64,000 bases of DNA. It comes from JAKPAM01 sp047601745 (GTDB lineage Bacteria > Pseudomonadota > Gammaproteobacteria > Burkholderiales > Burkholderiaceae_E). A model generated the notes under the pieces. That model was not told the origin of the DNA, did not search any database, and saw nothing but the letters and a program-made list of their open reading frames with translations. Position numbers and translations under genes: made by a program. This document shows positions 7,736 to 16,752 of this stretch, piece after piece (position 1 is the stretch's first letter; every line of letters begins with the position of its first letter). Location of the stretch: positions 6,076,001 through 6,140,000 of the forward strand of contig JASGIS010000001.1 of NCBI GenBank assembly GCA_047601745.1, in the 5' to 3' direction.

Positions 7736-9897
7736 GCGCCGCCGATCCGCAGCGCCTGCCCGCCGCCGCGCCGCCGCCGCCGCCGGGCATCGACGAGCTG
7801 GCCGTCTACCGTTCGCTGTTCAGCGCTTACCCCGACGGCCTGCTGATGGTCGACCCGCACGGCACCATCGTGCTGGCCAACCCCGCGGCGCGATTGCTGT
7901 TCGATTACCCGGGCGACACGCTGATCGGGCGACAGGTCGACGACCTGGTGCCGGATTCGATGCGGCCGCGCCACGCCGCCTATCGCAATGCCTACGGCAA
8001 GGCGCCGACCTCGCGGCCGATGGGAGCGCGGATCGACCTGCGCGCGCGCCGCCGCGACGGCAGCGAAGTCACGGTCGAGATCTCGCTGAGTCCGCTGCGC
8101 ACCGACGGCGCGACTTCGGGCCCGCCGTATACGGTCGCCGCGATCCGCGCCGTCGACGATTACCCGCGCGTCAAGCAGGCGCTGCAACGGGCGCGCTTCG
8201 CCGAGTGCGTGGCGCAGCTCGGCCGGCTCGCGGTCAACGCGCGCGAACCTCAGGGCCTGCTCGATCAGGTGCCGGCCGCCGTGGCCGACACGCTGCAACT
8301 GGAGACGGCGGCGATCGTCGTGTTCGAGAGCCACCTCTCGCGGCTGCGCGTGCTGGCGGCCCGCGGACTGTCCGAAGCGATCACCACGCTGCCGTGCGAC
8401 GACGTCGCCGGTACGCTGATCGGCCACGTGATGGCGGCCGGCGAACCGGTCCGCATCGCCGATCTGGCGCAGGAGCATTCGGTGCCGCTCGCGCCGCAGG
8501 CGCTGACCCGCGGCCTGTCGAGCCTGCTGGCCGTGCCGTTGTCCGACCGGGGCCGGCCCTCGGGCGCGCTGATCGTGGCCTCGCGCAGCCTGCGCGCGTT
8601 CAGCGATGAGGCCGCGCAGTTCCTCGATTCGGTCGGCAGCATCGTGACGACGGCGCTGCAGCGCGTGCGCACCGAGGAGGCGCTGAACCACTCGCAACGG
8701 CTGGACAGCGTCGGCCAGTTGACCGGCGGCATCGCGCACGACTTCAACAACCTGCTGACCGTCATATCGGGCAACCTGCAGGTGCTGCAGGAGATGCCCG
8801 CCTGCACCGAAGACGCCGCGTCGCAGCCGCTCGTCGACGCGGCGATCCGCGCGACGCGGCGCGGCGCCGAGCTGACCGGCAAGCTGCTGGCGTTCGCGCG
8901 GCGCCAGCGGTTGCAACCGACGATCGTCGACGTCGCCGAACTGCTGGCCTCGCTGACCGACATGCTGCGGCGCACGCTTGACCCGCGCATCGACATCCGG
9001 CTCGACGCCGAGCCCTGCTCGTGCCGCGTCGACGCCGGACAGCTCGAATCGGCGCTGCTGAACATCGCGTTGAACGCCCGCGACGCGATGCAGGACGGCG
9101 GCACGCTGAGCTTCGCGTGCCGTACGAGCGCGACGCTCCCCGACGAACTGCGCGACGCCGAGGACGCCGACCGGTCGCGAATCGACTCCGAGGATGCGGC
9201 GGACCGGCCGCGACTCGACGGTCCGGCCGCTCCGCGGCGCTACGTGGCGATCTCGGTCTCCGACACCGGCACCGGCATGACCGAGGCCGTCCGCGAGCGC
9301 GCGTTCGAGCCGTTCTTCACGACCAAGACCCACGGCCGCGGCACCGGGCTCGGCCTGTCGACCGTATACGGGTTCGCGCGGCAGTCCGACGGAACAGCCG
9401 CGATCGCCAGCACGCCGGGCGGCGGCACGACCGTCACGCTGTACCTGCCCGAATCGCTCGATCCGTCGACGATGCACCCGACGGCCGCCGGCTGCGCGCG
9501 ACTGCCCGCGCGAATGCCGGTGCTGCTCGTCGAGGACGACGCCGACGTGCGCGTGGCGACCCGCAACCTGCTGGCGGCGATGGGCTGCGAGGTGACCGAG
9601 TGCCCGAACGCCGAGTCCGCGCTCGACCTGCTGTCGAACGCGCAGCGGCAGGGCCGCCCTTACCGGCTGCTGCTGACCGACATCGCGCTGGGCGCCGGCG
9701 GTTCGGGGCTGGACCTGGCGCGGCACGCGCAGCGGCACCTGCCGTCGCTCAGCGTCGTGGTGATGTCGGGGTTCCCGGATCAGACGCCGGGCGCGGCCTC
9801 GGACGCGCCGCTGCTGCGCAAGCCGTTCACGCGGGCAGAGCTGGCGGCGGCGATGATGCGCAGCCTGCAATCGGCGTCCGACCGTCGGCCGGACTGA
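7732..9897 (+). CDS. Hybrid sensor histidine kinase (PAS-GAF-HisKA-HATPase-REC)
   Basis: A 721-residue protein from the ATG at 7732. Domains in order: PAS (about 25-140), GAF (about 160-310), dimerisation/phosphoacceptor domain with H336 in GGIAHDFNNLL, ATPase domain with N-box LNIALNARDAM and G-boxes DTGTGM and GTGLGLS, and a C-terminal receiver with D650 in LLTDIAL. No transmembrane helices are evident, so it is likely a cytosolic sensor of a small ligand or redox cue through PAS/GAF. The H-box with HDFNNLL is the type common in hybrid kinases. It is translationally coupled to the upstream response regulator. The signal cannot be read from the sequence. Confidence 0.93.
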   Translation: MSAADPQRLPAAAPPPPPGIDELAVYRSLFSAYPDGLLMVDPHGTIVLANPAARLLFDYPGDTLIGRQVDDLVPDSMRPRHAAYRNAYGKAPTSRPMGARIDLRARRRDGSEVTVEISLSPLRTDGATSGPPYTVAAIRAVDDYPRVKQALQRARFAECVAQLGRLAVNAREPQGLLDQVPAAVADTLQLETAAIVVFESHLSRLRVLAARGLSEAITTLPCDDVAGTLIGHVMAAGEPVRIADLAQEHSVPLAPQALTRGLSSLLAVPLSDRGRPSGALIVASRSLRAFSDEAAQFLDSVGSIVTTALQRVRTEEALNHSQRLDSVGQLTGGIAHDFNNLLTVISGNLQVLQEMPACTEDAASQPLVDAAIRATRRGAELTGKLLAFARRQRLQPTIVDVAELLASLTDMLRRTLDPRIDIRLDAEPCSCRVDAGQLESALLNIALNARDAMQDGGTLSFACRTSATLPDELRDAEDADRSRIDSEDAADRPRLDGPAAPRRYVAISVSDTGTGMTEAVRERAFEPFFTTKTHGRGTGLGLSTVYGFARQSDGTAAIASTPGGGTTVTLYLPESLDPSTMHPTAAGCARLPARMPVLLVEDDADVRVATRNLLAAMGCEVTECPNAESALDLLSNAQRQGRPYRLLLTDIALGAGGSGLDLARHAQRHLPSLSVVVMSGFPDQTPGAASDAPLLRKPFTRAELAAAMMRSLQSASDRRPD

Positions 9898-9925
9898 GTA
9901 ACCGTGTTCCGTGTCAAGCCGAGGA

Positions 9926-9976
9926 GAGCCCGCGAACGAGCCGGCCGCGCACGCTCGTTCACGGGTTCCGAGCGCT
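9926..9976. repeat. REP-like inverted repeat, copy 1
   Basis: An imperfect palindrome with arms around GCGAACGAGC and GCTCGTTCACGG lies between the convergent kinase and pilX-like genes. A closely related sequence occurs at 37588-37645, also just after a stop codon. It may act as a terminator-like hairpin or belong to a dispersed repeat family. Confidence 0.5.
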
Positions 9977-9977
9977 C

Positions 9978-10706
9978 CTAAGGGGTAAGCATCCGGACGC
10001 TGATCGCGCCGTCCGGACGAGGCTTCGTCAGCATCTGTCCATAGGCGATCGTGCGGTGCGGACCGTCGATTCGCACGGTGATCCGCAGGTAGGCCTGCCC
10101 TTCGCCGCCCCCGCCGCCATCCCCGCCGCCGCCGTCCCCGCCGCCGCGGTGCGCACAGGCCGCAGCATCGTCGCCGGGACAGGCGGCCGGATCGGCGGGC
10201 GCGCGGACCATCTGACAATGATCGGCCGACGCCGCGCCGGGCCGCGTGCACAGGCGCTCGATCACATAGCGGCGCAGCAGCCGCGAGCCGGCGTCGACCG
10301 ACTCGCCCGGCCATCCGGTCGGCACGAGTTCCCCGCCACGCCAGTCCGGCGTGCGCGCCGCCGACAGCACGCGCGGCAGGCCGTCGACGTCCAGCGGCTG
10401 GCCGGTCGCGTAGTAGCGGATCGCCGCGTCGGTGCGATCGCGGTCGACGACCCTCAGTTCGGCGGGACCGCCGAGCCGCAGATACGCCAGCGTCGCGTCG
10501 TTCAAGGCCGCGTCGACTTCCTGGAACGCGGCGCGCTGCCATCGCGACCGGTGTTCGTCGCGCTGACGGGCGTCGTCGCGCAACCGGGCGGCGCCCGCCG
10601 CGATCATCGCCGCCAGCGCGATCAGCACCAGCGCCGTCATCGGCCCGCTGCGGCCGCAGGCCTCGACCAGTGACGACGGCACGCGCGCTTCGCGGGCCGC
10701 CGTCAC
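9978..10706 (-). CDS. PilX-like minor pilin / type IV pilus assembly protein
   Basis: A 242-residue protein starting at a GTG (10704-10706) that overlaps the pilW-like stop. The N-terminus has a short leader and a hydrophobic helix beginning near MTALVLIALAAMI, as in PilX proteins. The residue after the presumed G/P prepilin cleavage site is atypical, and there is no Glu5. The C-terminal half holds a Gly/Asp-rich low-complexity segment and a few cysteines (for example in IERLCTRPG and DPAACPG). It is the last gene of a pilV-pilW-pilX-like block. Assignment rests on position, size and the N-terminal helix; the body is too divergent to recognise alone. Confidence 0.65.
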   Translation of the reverse strand: MTAAREARVPSSLVEACGRSGPMTALVLIALAAMIAAGAARLRDDARQRDEHRSRWQRAAFQEVDAALNDATLAYLRLGGPAELRVVDRDRTDAAIRYYATGQPLDVDGLPRVLSAARTPDWRGGELVPTGWPGESVDAGSRLLRRYVIERLCTRPGAASADHCQMVRAPADPAACPGDDAAACAHRGGGDGGGGDGGGGGEGQAYLRITVRIDGPHRTIAYGQMLTKPRPDGAISVRMLTP

Positions 10707-12049
10707 GATCGCCCCGCCGTCGCGTTGCGCAGCGGGATCACCGTCGACGCGACGCTGGCCCTGCCGCAATCGGCGGTCGCCGTCGCCGTCGCCGTCGCCG
10801 TCGCTATTGCTGTTGCTGTTGCTGCTGTTGCTGCTGTGGCTGTTGCTGCTGTGGCTGCTGCTGTGGCTGTGGCTGTGGCTGTGGCTAGTGCCATCGCCGT
10901 CGGCTGCCGGCCGTCGCCGGATGACGGCTCCGGCGACACCGCCAGCGGGGCCGCTGCCGGCATCGGCGGCAGCCCCGCCTGCGGCAGGCCGGCGACCGGA
11001 TCGAGCACGGTCACCACACCGTCGTCCGCGCAGCCGGCCTCGCCCGGGCCGCCCAGTCCACCTGGTCCACCCGCGGCCCGCGTCCGCGTCGTCCGCTCGA
11101 ACGGCATCCCCAGCAGCCCGACGCGCAGCGCGCCGATCCGGCCCGCGGCCATCTCGCGATCGGCGCGATCGTCGGCCGGGTTCAGCCACAGATCGACCGC
11201 GCCGTCGCGATCCGCGTCGACGCCCAGTTGCACGCGCAGGCCCCGGACCGCTTGCGCGAGCACGCGGCGCGGCGCGGACGGCTCGAGCAGATCCTCGACG
11301 ACGAGTCGCTGCGCGTCGTCGACCAGCAATCGGACGAACTGCGGCGTCGCCCCGAGATGCACGACCGCGGCATCGCGGACGGACACCGGCAACGGCTCGG
11401 CCAGTACGACGCGCTCGCCCCCGAGCGAGGCGTCCGCGGCATTCGCCGCCGCGGCGCCCTCGTCGCCGCCCGCCGGCTCGGCGCGCAGCAGCCGGGCGAC
11501 GCGCGTGATCGCGCACAGCGCGCCCGGCGCGCCGCCGGCGGCCTGCCCGTAGACCAGCAGCCGGTCACCGGGCCTGACGCCCGGCGCCGCCGCGAGTCGC
11601 AGCATCCGCGTGCCTTTGACCAGCACCGGCCCGTCGCCGATGACCGCCACCGGCGTCGCCATCGTCGCACCGGCGCCGGCCATCGCGATCACCGAGTCCG
11701 ATGCGAACCGATCGGCCCCGCCCTGCACGAGCACCGGCGCGACCGTCAGTACCTGCGCGCCGGCCATCAGCCGGCATCCGAGCGGCGATGCCTGTCGGCC
11801 GCGCCCCGTCTGCCCGCCATCGGCCAGCAACCCGGATCCGGCGCTGGCCACCATGCGCTCGACCGCCGCCAACGCACCGCTCGAGGCCGCCGCCGCGCGT
11901 GCCGCGACACCCTCGCCGGACTCCCGGCCGCGCGTGCCGTCCAGGATTTCGATCGTCGTCAGCAGCGCGCCCGTCGCGATCACCGCGGCCACGGTCGCGT
12001 CCACCCATCCGCGCCGCCCGCGCGCGCGACGCATCACGCGCCCGATCAC
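10703..12049 (-). CDS. PilW-like minor pilin
   Basis: A 448-residue protein starting at GTG 12047-12049. Its N-terminus (RRARGRRGWVDATVAAVIATG) resembles a class III prepilin leader: basic residues, a glycine cleavage point, then a hydrophobic helix. The mature protein would begin WVDAT, so the usual Glu5 is absent. The central part is beta-rich, as in PilW proteins. The C-terminal 70 residues contain a striking Ala-Thr run encoded by 6-bp repeats. It is coupled by four-base overlaps to the pilV-like gene before it and the pilX-like gene after it. Minor pilins prime pilus assembly and can affect adhesion; the specific role is inferred. Confidence 0.75.
   Translation of the reverse strand: MIGRVMRRARGRRGWVDATVAAVIATGALLTTIEILDGTRGRESGEGVAARAAAASSGALAAVERMVASAGSGLLADGGQTGRGRQASPLGCRLMAGAQVLTVAPVLVQGGADRFASDSVIAMAGAGATMATPVAVIGDGPVLVKGTRMLRLAAAPGVRPGDRLLVYGQAAGGAPGALCAITRVARLLRAEPAGGDEGAAAANAADASLGGERVVLAEPLPVSVRDAAVVHLGATPQFVRLLVDDAQRLVVEDLLEPSAPRRVLAQAVRGLRVQLGVDADRDGAVDLWLNPADDRADREMAAGRIGALRVGLLGMPFERTTRTRAAGGPGGLGGPGEAGCADDGVVTVLDPVAGLPQAGLPPMPAAAPLAVSPEPSSGDGRQPTAMALATATATATAAATAATATAATAATATAIATATATATATADCGRASVASTVIPLRNATAGRS
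10775..10890. repeat. 6-bp microsatellite in the 3' part of the pilW-like gene
   Basis: A GCCGTC/GCTGTT/GCTGTG hexamer tract, read on the minus strand as alternating Ala and Thr. Copy-number change would lengthen or shorten the C-terminal tail of the pilin without a frameshift. Confidence 0.9.
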
Positions 12050-12534
12050 GTCACCGGATCAGGGATCCTGACCGTCGTGACGTGCTGATGGACGTCGCGG
12101 CCGCGACGCTGCCAGTAGATCGTGACGGTGACCTCGGCGATCATCAGGTGCCGATCGCCGTCCCGCGCCGGGTTGCTCACGACGCTGACGGTCGGCGGAT
12201 GCTCGATCGCCCCGGGCAGAGCGACCGGACCGGATTGCAGCTTGCGCAGCCAACGCGCGTAGCGGGGTCCGTGCCGATCGCTGTCGAACGCCAGGCTGCG
12301 GGCGTTCGGCGAGGTCGTACGGATCTCGGCGATCAACTCGGCCGCCAGTTCGGCCGCCTGCGCCTGCAGCATGCCGTCGCTGCGGCTCTGGGCCGCACGC
12401 GTCTGCAGCCCGACGATCGCCAGCGCACCGCTCAGGAACAACACGAGCATCGCCATCGCCTCGATCCGCACCATGCCGCGCATCATCCGGCGCGCCGCGC
12501 CGGACGGGCGTCCGCCGTTGACGGTCGTCACCAT
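12046..12534 (-). CDS. PilV-like minor pilin
   Basis: A 162-residue protein with a clear prepilin signature: basic leader ending RMMRG, cleavage before MVRIEAMAMLVLFLSGALAI, and glutamate at mature position 5. This is the canonical type IV prepilin N-terminus recognised by PilD. The mature protein is about 140 residues with a short beta-rich C-terminus. It heads the pilV-pilW-pilX-like block and overlaps the next start by four bases. No pilE/fimT-like or pilY1-like gene is seen nearby, so the cluster is short. Confidence 0.8.
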   Translation of the reverse strand: MVTTVNGGRPSGAARRMMRGMVRIEAMAMLVLFLSGALAIVGLQTRAAQSRSDGMLQAQAAELAAELIAEIRTTSPNARSLAFDSDRHGPRYARWLRKLQSGPVALPGAIEHPPTVSVVSNPARDGDRHLMIAEVTVTIYWQRRGRDVHQHVTTVRIPDPVT

Positions 12535-12735
12535 TCCAAACTCCTACGGAAACCGCCGGGCCAAGCCCGGTTGATACCGCAGGAATTGTAGAAATTCGAT
12601 AAAAGCCGGGCGACCCCGGTACTGACGGACGCCCGGAAACCCGGATGGACGGCCGCTTTCGACCCGATGCGCCCTCGTCGGCGTCGGTCGGCGCCGCTCA
12701 GGCACCCGGGCGCCCGGGCGGCTCAGGGTCTCAGC

Positions 12736-13806
12736 TCACGTGGGCTCGATCTTGGTGGGGACGGGCCCCAGACCCTTGGGCAGCGGGAACGACACGTGCT
12801 CCTCGGCTCCCGGCAGCGCGCGCACGCTGCGCACGCCCCACTCGCGCAGCCGCGCGATCAGATCGGTGACGAGCCGTTCCGGCGCCGAGGCACCGGCGGT
12901 CACGCCGATCCGCTTTTTGCCTTCGAGCCAGGCCCGCTGCAAGGTGTCGGCCGACTCGATCAGCCGCGCTTCGCAGCCCATCTTCTCGGCGACCTCGCGC
13001 AGACGGCTGCTGTTCGAACTGGTCGGCGAGCCGATCACCAGGACCAGGTCGCACTGCGGCGCCATGAATTTGACCGCGTCCTGGCGATTCTGCGTCGCGT
13101 AGCAGATGTCCTGCTTCTTCGGTTCGGCGATGCTCGGAAAACGCTGCTTGAGCGCTGCGATGATGCCGCGGCAGTCGTCGACCGACAGCGTCGTCTGGCT
13201 GACGAAGGCCAGCCGCTCGGGATCGCCGACCCGCAGGCGAGCGACGTCGTCGACCGTCTCGACCAGATGGATCCCGTCGTCGACCTGCCCCATCGTCCCT
13301 TCGACCTCGGGATGGCCGGCATGGCCGATCATGACCACCTCGCGCCCCTCGCGGCGCATCTTGGCGACCTCGACGTGCACCTTGGTGACGAGCGGACAGG
13401 TCGCGTCGAACACCTGCAGGCCGCGCTGCTGCGCCGCGTCGCGCACCGCGCGGGCGACGCCGTGCGCGCTGAAGATCACCGTCGCGCCGTCGGGCACCTG
13501 GTCGAGCTCGTCGACGAACACCGCGCCCTTGTCGCGCAGATCGCCGACGACGTGGGCGTTGTGGACGATCTCGTGGCGTACGTAGATCGGCGCGCCGAAC
13601 CGCTCGAGCGCGCGCTCGACGATCTCGATCGCCCGGTCGACGCCGGCGCAGAAGCCGCGCGGCTGCGCCAGCACCGCCACGGCATCGCCGGCCGGCGCCG
13701 GCACGTCGTTCAGGTCGACGCGCGACGGCGCGACGCGACCGGTTTCGTCGGCGGCGGGCGCCGCATCGGTCCGGCGGAGGGTCGGGTCGATGGTGGAAGC
13801 ACTCAT
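12736..13806 (-). CDS. ispH: 4-hydroxy-3-methylbut-2-enyl diphosphate reductase
   Basis: IspH (LytB) catalyses the last step of the MEP isoprenoid pathway, reducing HMBPP to IPP and DMAPP with a [4Fe-4S] cluster. The 356-residue product shows the three cluster cysteines in RGFCAGVDRA, FDATCPLVTK and DICYATQNRQ, plus HEIVHN, FSAHGV, GHPEVEG and the SPTSSNS motif. About 40 extra residues precede the first conserved block. The start chosen (ATG at 13804-13806) overlaps the fkpB stop by four bases. The fkpB-ispH pairing is conserved across proteobacteria. Confidence 0.97.
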   Translation of the reverse strand: MSASTIDPTLRRTDAAPAADETGRVAPSRVDLNDVPAPAGDAVAVLAQPRGFCAGVDRAIEIVERALERFGAPIYVRHEIVHNAHVVGDLRDKGAVFVDELDQVPDGATVIFSAHGVARAVRDAAQQRGLQVFDATCPLVTKVHVEVAKMRREGREVVMIGHAGHPEVEGTMGQVDDGIHLVETVDDVARLRVGDPERLAFVSQTTLSVDDCRGIIAALKQRFPSIAEPKKQDICYATQNRQDAVKFMAPQCDLVLVIGSPTSSNSSRLREVAEKMGCEARLIESADTLQRAWLEGKKRIGVTAGASAPERLVTDLIARLREWGVRSVRALPGAEEHVSFPLPKGLGPVPTKIEPT

Positions 13807-14324
13807 AACACGCTCAGGATACGGACCTCGAACCGGATCGGGCGACCGGCCAGCGGGTGGTTGAAATCGAACACGGCCTGCGCGTCGTCGATGCGCTTGA
13901 GCACGCCGGCGAAGCGCCCGCCGTCCGGCGCCGGGAAATCGACCAGGTCGCCCGGCTCGTACTGCGTGTCGGTCGGACTGTTCTGTTCGAGCATCGCCCG
14001 CGACACCGTCTGCACGAGTTGCGGATTGCGCGGACCGAAGGCCGCTTCGCAAGGCAGGTCGAACTGCTGGTGCGCGCCCTCGCCCAGGCCGAACAGGCAG
14101 GTTTCGAGCGATTCGGCCATCTGACCGATGCCCAATTGCAGCGTGGCCGGATTGCCGCCGAACGTACTAACGACATCCTCGCCGGAGTCTGCAAGACTGA
14201 TCCGGTAATGCAGCGTCAGGAACGAGCCGGGGACGACGCGCGCGGCCGACTCGTCGGCGGCCGCAGGCGTGGCGGACGGGCCGTCCGCGTCGGGCGCAGG
14301 GCCCTCGTGTGATCGCATGGTCAT
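13803..14324 (-). CDS. fkpB: FKBP-type peptidyl-prolyl cis-trans isomerase
   Basis: An SlpA/FkpB-type PPIase of about 173 residues from the ATG at 14322-14324. The FKBP core begins near VVPGSFLTLHYRI and includes the inserted-flap region (AFGPRNPQL) and the ending DFNHPLAGRPIRFEV typical of this subfamily. The N-terminal 30 or so residues are low complexity, and a start two codons further in is possible. It is encoded directly upstream of ispH with a four-base overlap and is divergent from radC. Confidence 0.93.
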   Translation of the reverse strand: MTMRSHEGPAPDADGPSATPAAADESAARVVPGSFLTLHYRISLADSGEDVVSTFGGNPATLQLGIGQMAESLETCLFGLGEGAHQQFDLPCEAAFGPRNPQLVQTVSRAMLEQNSPTDTQYEPGDLVDFPAPDGGRFAGVLKRIDDAQAVFDFNHPLAGRPIRFEVRILSVL

Positions 14325-14445
14325 CGATGGGCGGCGCCACCAGCCCGGCCGGACCGGGCCGGCACGGAGCCGCACGAGCATTGCTGATTCGTCATTTTAC
14401 CCGTTCGTTCCGATTTTCCGAGCTTATCCCCGCGAGGTTGCCCCG

Positions 14446-15138
14446 ATGTCCGAACCGCCGACGCTGTCGCTGCGCGACTGGCCCGCGTCCGAACGCCCGC
14501 GCGAGAGGCTGATCGCCGAAGGCCCGGCGCGGCTGACCGACGCCGAACTGCTGGCCGTGTTCCTGCGCACCGGCGTGCCCGGCCGCCACGTCATCGACCT
14601 GGCTCGCCAGACGCTGGGCCGCTTCGGTTCGCTGCACGCGGTACTGACCAGCGGCATCGGCGAATTCTGCGAAGTCGACGGTCTAGGCCCGGGCAAATGG
14701 GCGGTGCTGAGGGCGGCCGTCGAGATGACGCGCCGCAGCCTGGCCGAGCAGTTGCGCGACCGCGACGCGCTGACCACGCCACGGGCCGTGCGCGACTTCC
14801 TGTCGTTGTGGCTGCGCGACCGGCCGCACGAGGTGTTCGCCGTGCTGTTCCTGGACAGCCAGCACCGGCTGCTGGTCGCCGAAGAGCTGTTCCGCGGCAC
14901 GCTGAACCAGGCGGCCGTCTACCCGCGCGAGGTCGCCCGCCGGGCGCTGCAACTGAATGCCGCCGCGCTGATCCTCGCGCACAACCATCCGTCCGGCGTC
15001 GCCCAAGCCAGCGCCGCCGACCGGCTGCTGACCGATCGCCTGAAGGCCGCGATGGCCGGCCTCGACATCCCGGTGCTCGACCACCTGATCATCGCCGGCA
15101 ACGCGTCGCTGTCGTTCGCCGAAAAGGGCTGGCTATAG
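14446..15138 (+). CDS. radC: RadC family JAB-domain protein
   Basis: A 230-residue UPF0758/RadC protein: helix-hairpin-helix-like N-terminus (about 1-100, with GLGPGKWAVLRA) and a JAB1/MPN domain whose metal motif HNHPSG followed by SAAD is complete. The family is conserved, but its biochemical role is unsettled. The start at 14446 follows the intergenic region shared with fkpB. In related genomes radC is usually followed by rpmB-rpmG; here about 5 kb of other genes separates them. Confidence 0.95.
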   Translation: MSEPPTLSLRDWPASERPRERLIAEGPARLTDAELLAVFLRTGVPGRHVIDLARQTLGRFGSLHAVLTSGIGEFCEVDGLGPGKWAVLRAAVEMTRRSLAEQLRDRDALTTPRAVRDFLSLWLRDRPHEVFAVLFLDSQHRLLVAEELFRGTLNQAAVYPREVARRALQLNAAALILAHNHPSGVAQASAADRLLTDRLKAAMAGLDIPVLDHLIIAGNASLSFAEKGWL

Positions 15139-15300
15139 GCCCGGTGCCATCTAGCGGTATCCAGATGCGGAAGAATCGCAGCCCGACTCGTGGGAATGAG
15201 GCCATCTGGGCCGCTCAGAGGCGCGTCTGAGCGCCATCGTGCGGCAAGAATGGGCGGGTCATCGGCATAGGGGGCCTCCATCATAGGAGGCACCCCTGCC

Positions 15301-15337
15301 ACACCACCCGGCGTGCGGGTCCGCACCGGGCGGTTCG
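15301..15337 (-). ncRNA. Group II intron domain V
   Basis: On the minus strand, arms around CCGCCCGGTGCGG and CCGCACGCCGGGTGG pair into the small catalytic hairpin expected about 35 nt before domain VI. The adjoining stem (GGGGTGCCTCC with GGAGGCCCCC) fits domain VI. Confidence 0.8.
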
Positions 15338-15348
15338 AGAGTTTGAGG

Positions 15349-16752
15349 TCAGGAGAGCCTGGGCACGCCCAGCCGGTCGAAGTAGGCAATGGTCAGTACC
15401 GTCTTCAGGAGGCGGTCGCTGTTGCGCCACCAGCAGCGGCCGTTGGCCGCCACTCGTCTGGCCGCAGCCTCGCCTGCGCCCAACGCCTTGAGTTCGCGGT
15501 ACATCGTCGCTGGCCGCTTCCAGTGCCTGAGCTGGATCGCGCGCAACCGGTGGCGCAGCCACTCGTCCAACTCGCGCCAGACTTTGGGCGTTTGCGCCAA
15601 CCCGAAGTACGCTTTCCAGCCCAGCAGGTAGGGCCGCAGCCTGCCCACCACTTGCTCCATGCTGCGCCCGCCCGAGCGACGCGTCAGTTGCCGGATGCGG
15701 GCCTTGAAGTCGGCCAGGGCCTTGCGGTCCACGGCACATTTGACTTCCCGACCCTTGGCTACCCACAGCGCGTAGCCCAGGAACTTGCGCCCGAAGGCGC
15801 TGGCTATGGCGCTCTTGGCTTCGTTGATCTGCAGCTTCAGTCCTGCATACAGCCTTCGCAGCAGCGCCATCACCCTGTGCCCGGCCTTGATGCTGCCCAC
15901 GTAGACGTTGCAGTCGTCGGCGTAGCGCGCGAAGCCGTAGCCCCGTGCCTCCAGCGCCTTATCCACTTCGTCGAGCAGCACGTTGGCTAGCAGCGGGCTC
16001 AAGGGCCCGCCTTGCGGCGTGCCCTGCTGGCGCTCGATGATCACCCCGCCGTCCATGATCCCGGCGTTCAGGTACGCACGGATCAGCCCGATGACTGCGG
16101 CGTCTTGGATGCGCCTTTGCAATCGCTCCATCAGGATGTCGTGGTTGACCCGGTCGAAGAACTTGCTCAGATCCACGTCCACCACCACGCGCTTGCCCGA
16201 CTGCACGTACGCCCGCGCGGCCTTGACCGCATCGTGCGCCCGCCGTCCGGGCCGGAACCCGTAGCTGTGCTCGCTGAAGCTGGGGTCGATCAGCGGTTGC
16301 AGCACTTGCAGCAACGCCTGCTGGATCAGCCGGTCCTGCACCGTAGGGATGCCCAGCTCGCGCTGGCTGCCGTCCGGCTTGGGAATCATCACCCTGCGCA
16401 CCGGCGCTGGCCGGTACGTGCCCGCCAGCAGCGCCTGGCGGATGCCCGGCCACCTCGTGCGCAGTTCCTGGGCGGTCTGCTCGATGTCGAGCCCGTCCAC
16501 CCCGGCTGCGCCTTTATTGGCCTTGACCCGCTTCCACGCCGCTTGCAGGTTCTCTCTCGTCAGCGTCGCTTCCAGCACAGGACCAGCCCCCGCCTTCGGC
16601 CTTGCCGACCCTGTGCCCGGGTGCTCATGGGGCGGGCCATCGGCTTCGTCGCTGGCAGCTTCGCGCTTGGCTTCACCTCGCGCTACCCCTGCCCGCCCGG
16701 GTCGCCCCGGCATCTGACGCATGGCCTTTGACATCCTCATGTCTTCGGTCAC
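15349..16752 (-). CDS. ltrA: Group II intron reverse transcriptase/maturase
   Basis: A 467-residue intron-encoded protein with RT blocks in order: KPDGSQRELGIPTVQDR, SYGFRPGRRAHDAV, VVDVDLSKFFDRVNHD, GTPQGGPLSPLLAN and the catalytic YADD at residues 277-280 (RYADDCNVYV). A maturase/thumb domain X follows, with LLGWKAYFGL. No HNH endonuclease domain is present, as in class C introns, and the layout resembles the Geobacillus GsI-IIC RT. About 70 low-complexity residues precede the RT core; ATGs downstream of the GTG at 16752 (for example 16740) may be the true start. The RT domain appears intact, so the element could be active. Confidence 0.93.
   Translation of the reverse strand: MTEDMRMSKAMRQMPGRPGRAGVARGEAKREAASDEADGPPHEHPGTGSARPKAGAGPVLEATLTRENLQAAWKRVKANKGAAGVDGLDIEQTAQELRTRWPGIRQALLAGTYRPAPVRRVMIPKPDGSQRELGIPTVQDRLIQQALLQVLQPLIDPSFSEHSYGFRPGRRAHDAVKAARAYVQSGKRVVVDVDLSKFFDRVNHDILMERLQRRIQDAAVIGLIRAYLNAGIMDGGVIIERQQGTPQGGPLSPLLANVLLDEVDKALEARGYGFARYADDCNVYVGSIKAGHRVMALLRRLYAGLKLQINEAKSAIASAFGRKFLGYALWVAKGREVKCAVDRKALADFKARIRQLTRRSGGRSMEQVVGRLRPYLLGWKAYFGLAQTPKVWRELDEWLRHRLRAIQLRHWKRPATMYRELKALGAGEAAARRVAANGRCWWRNSDRLLKTVLTIAYFDRLGVPRLS

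Noticed and set aside
7699..10542. 947-codon open frame on the minus strand
   Set aside because: It is antisense to the hybrid kinase and pilX region; the kinase has all expected motifs, whereas this frame is Arg/Gly-rich noise.
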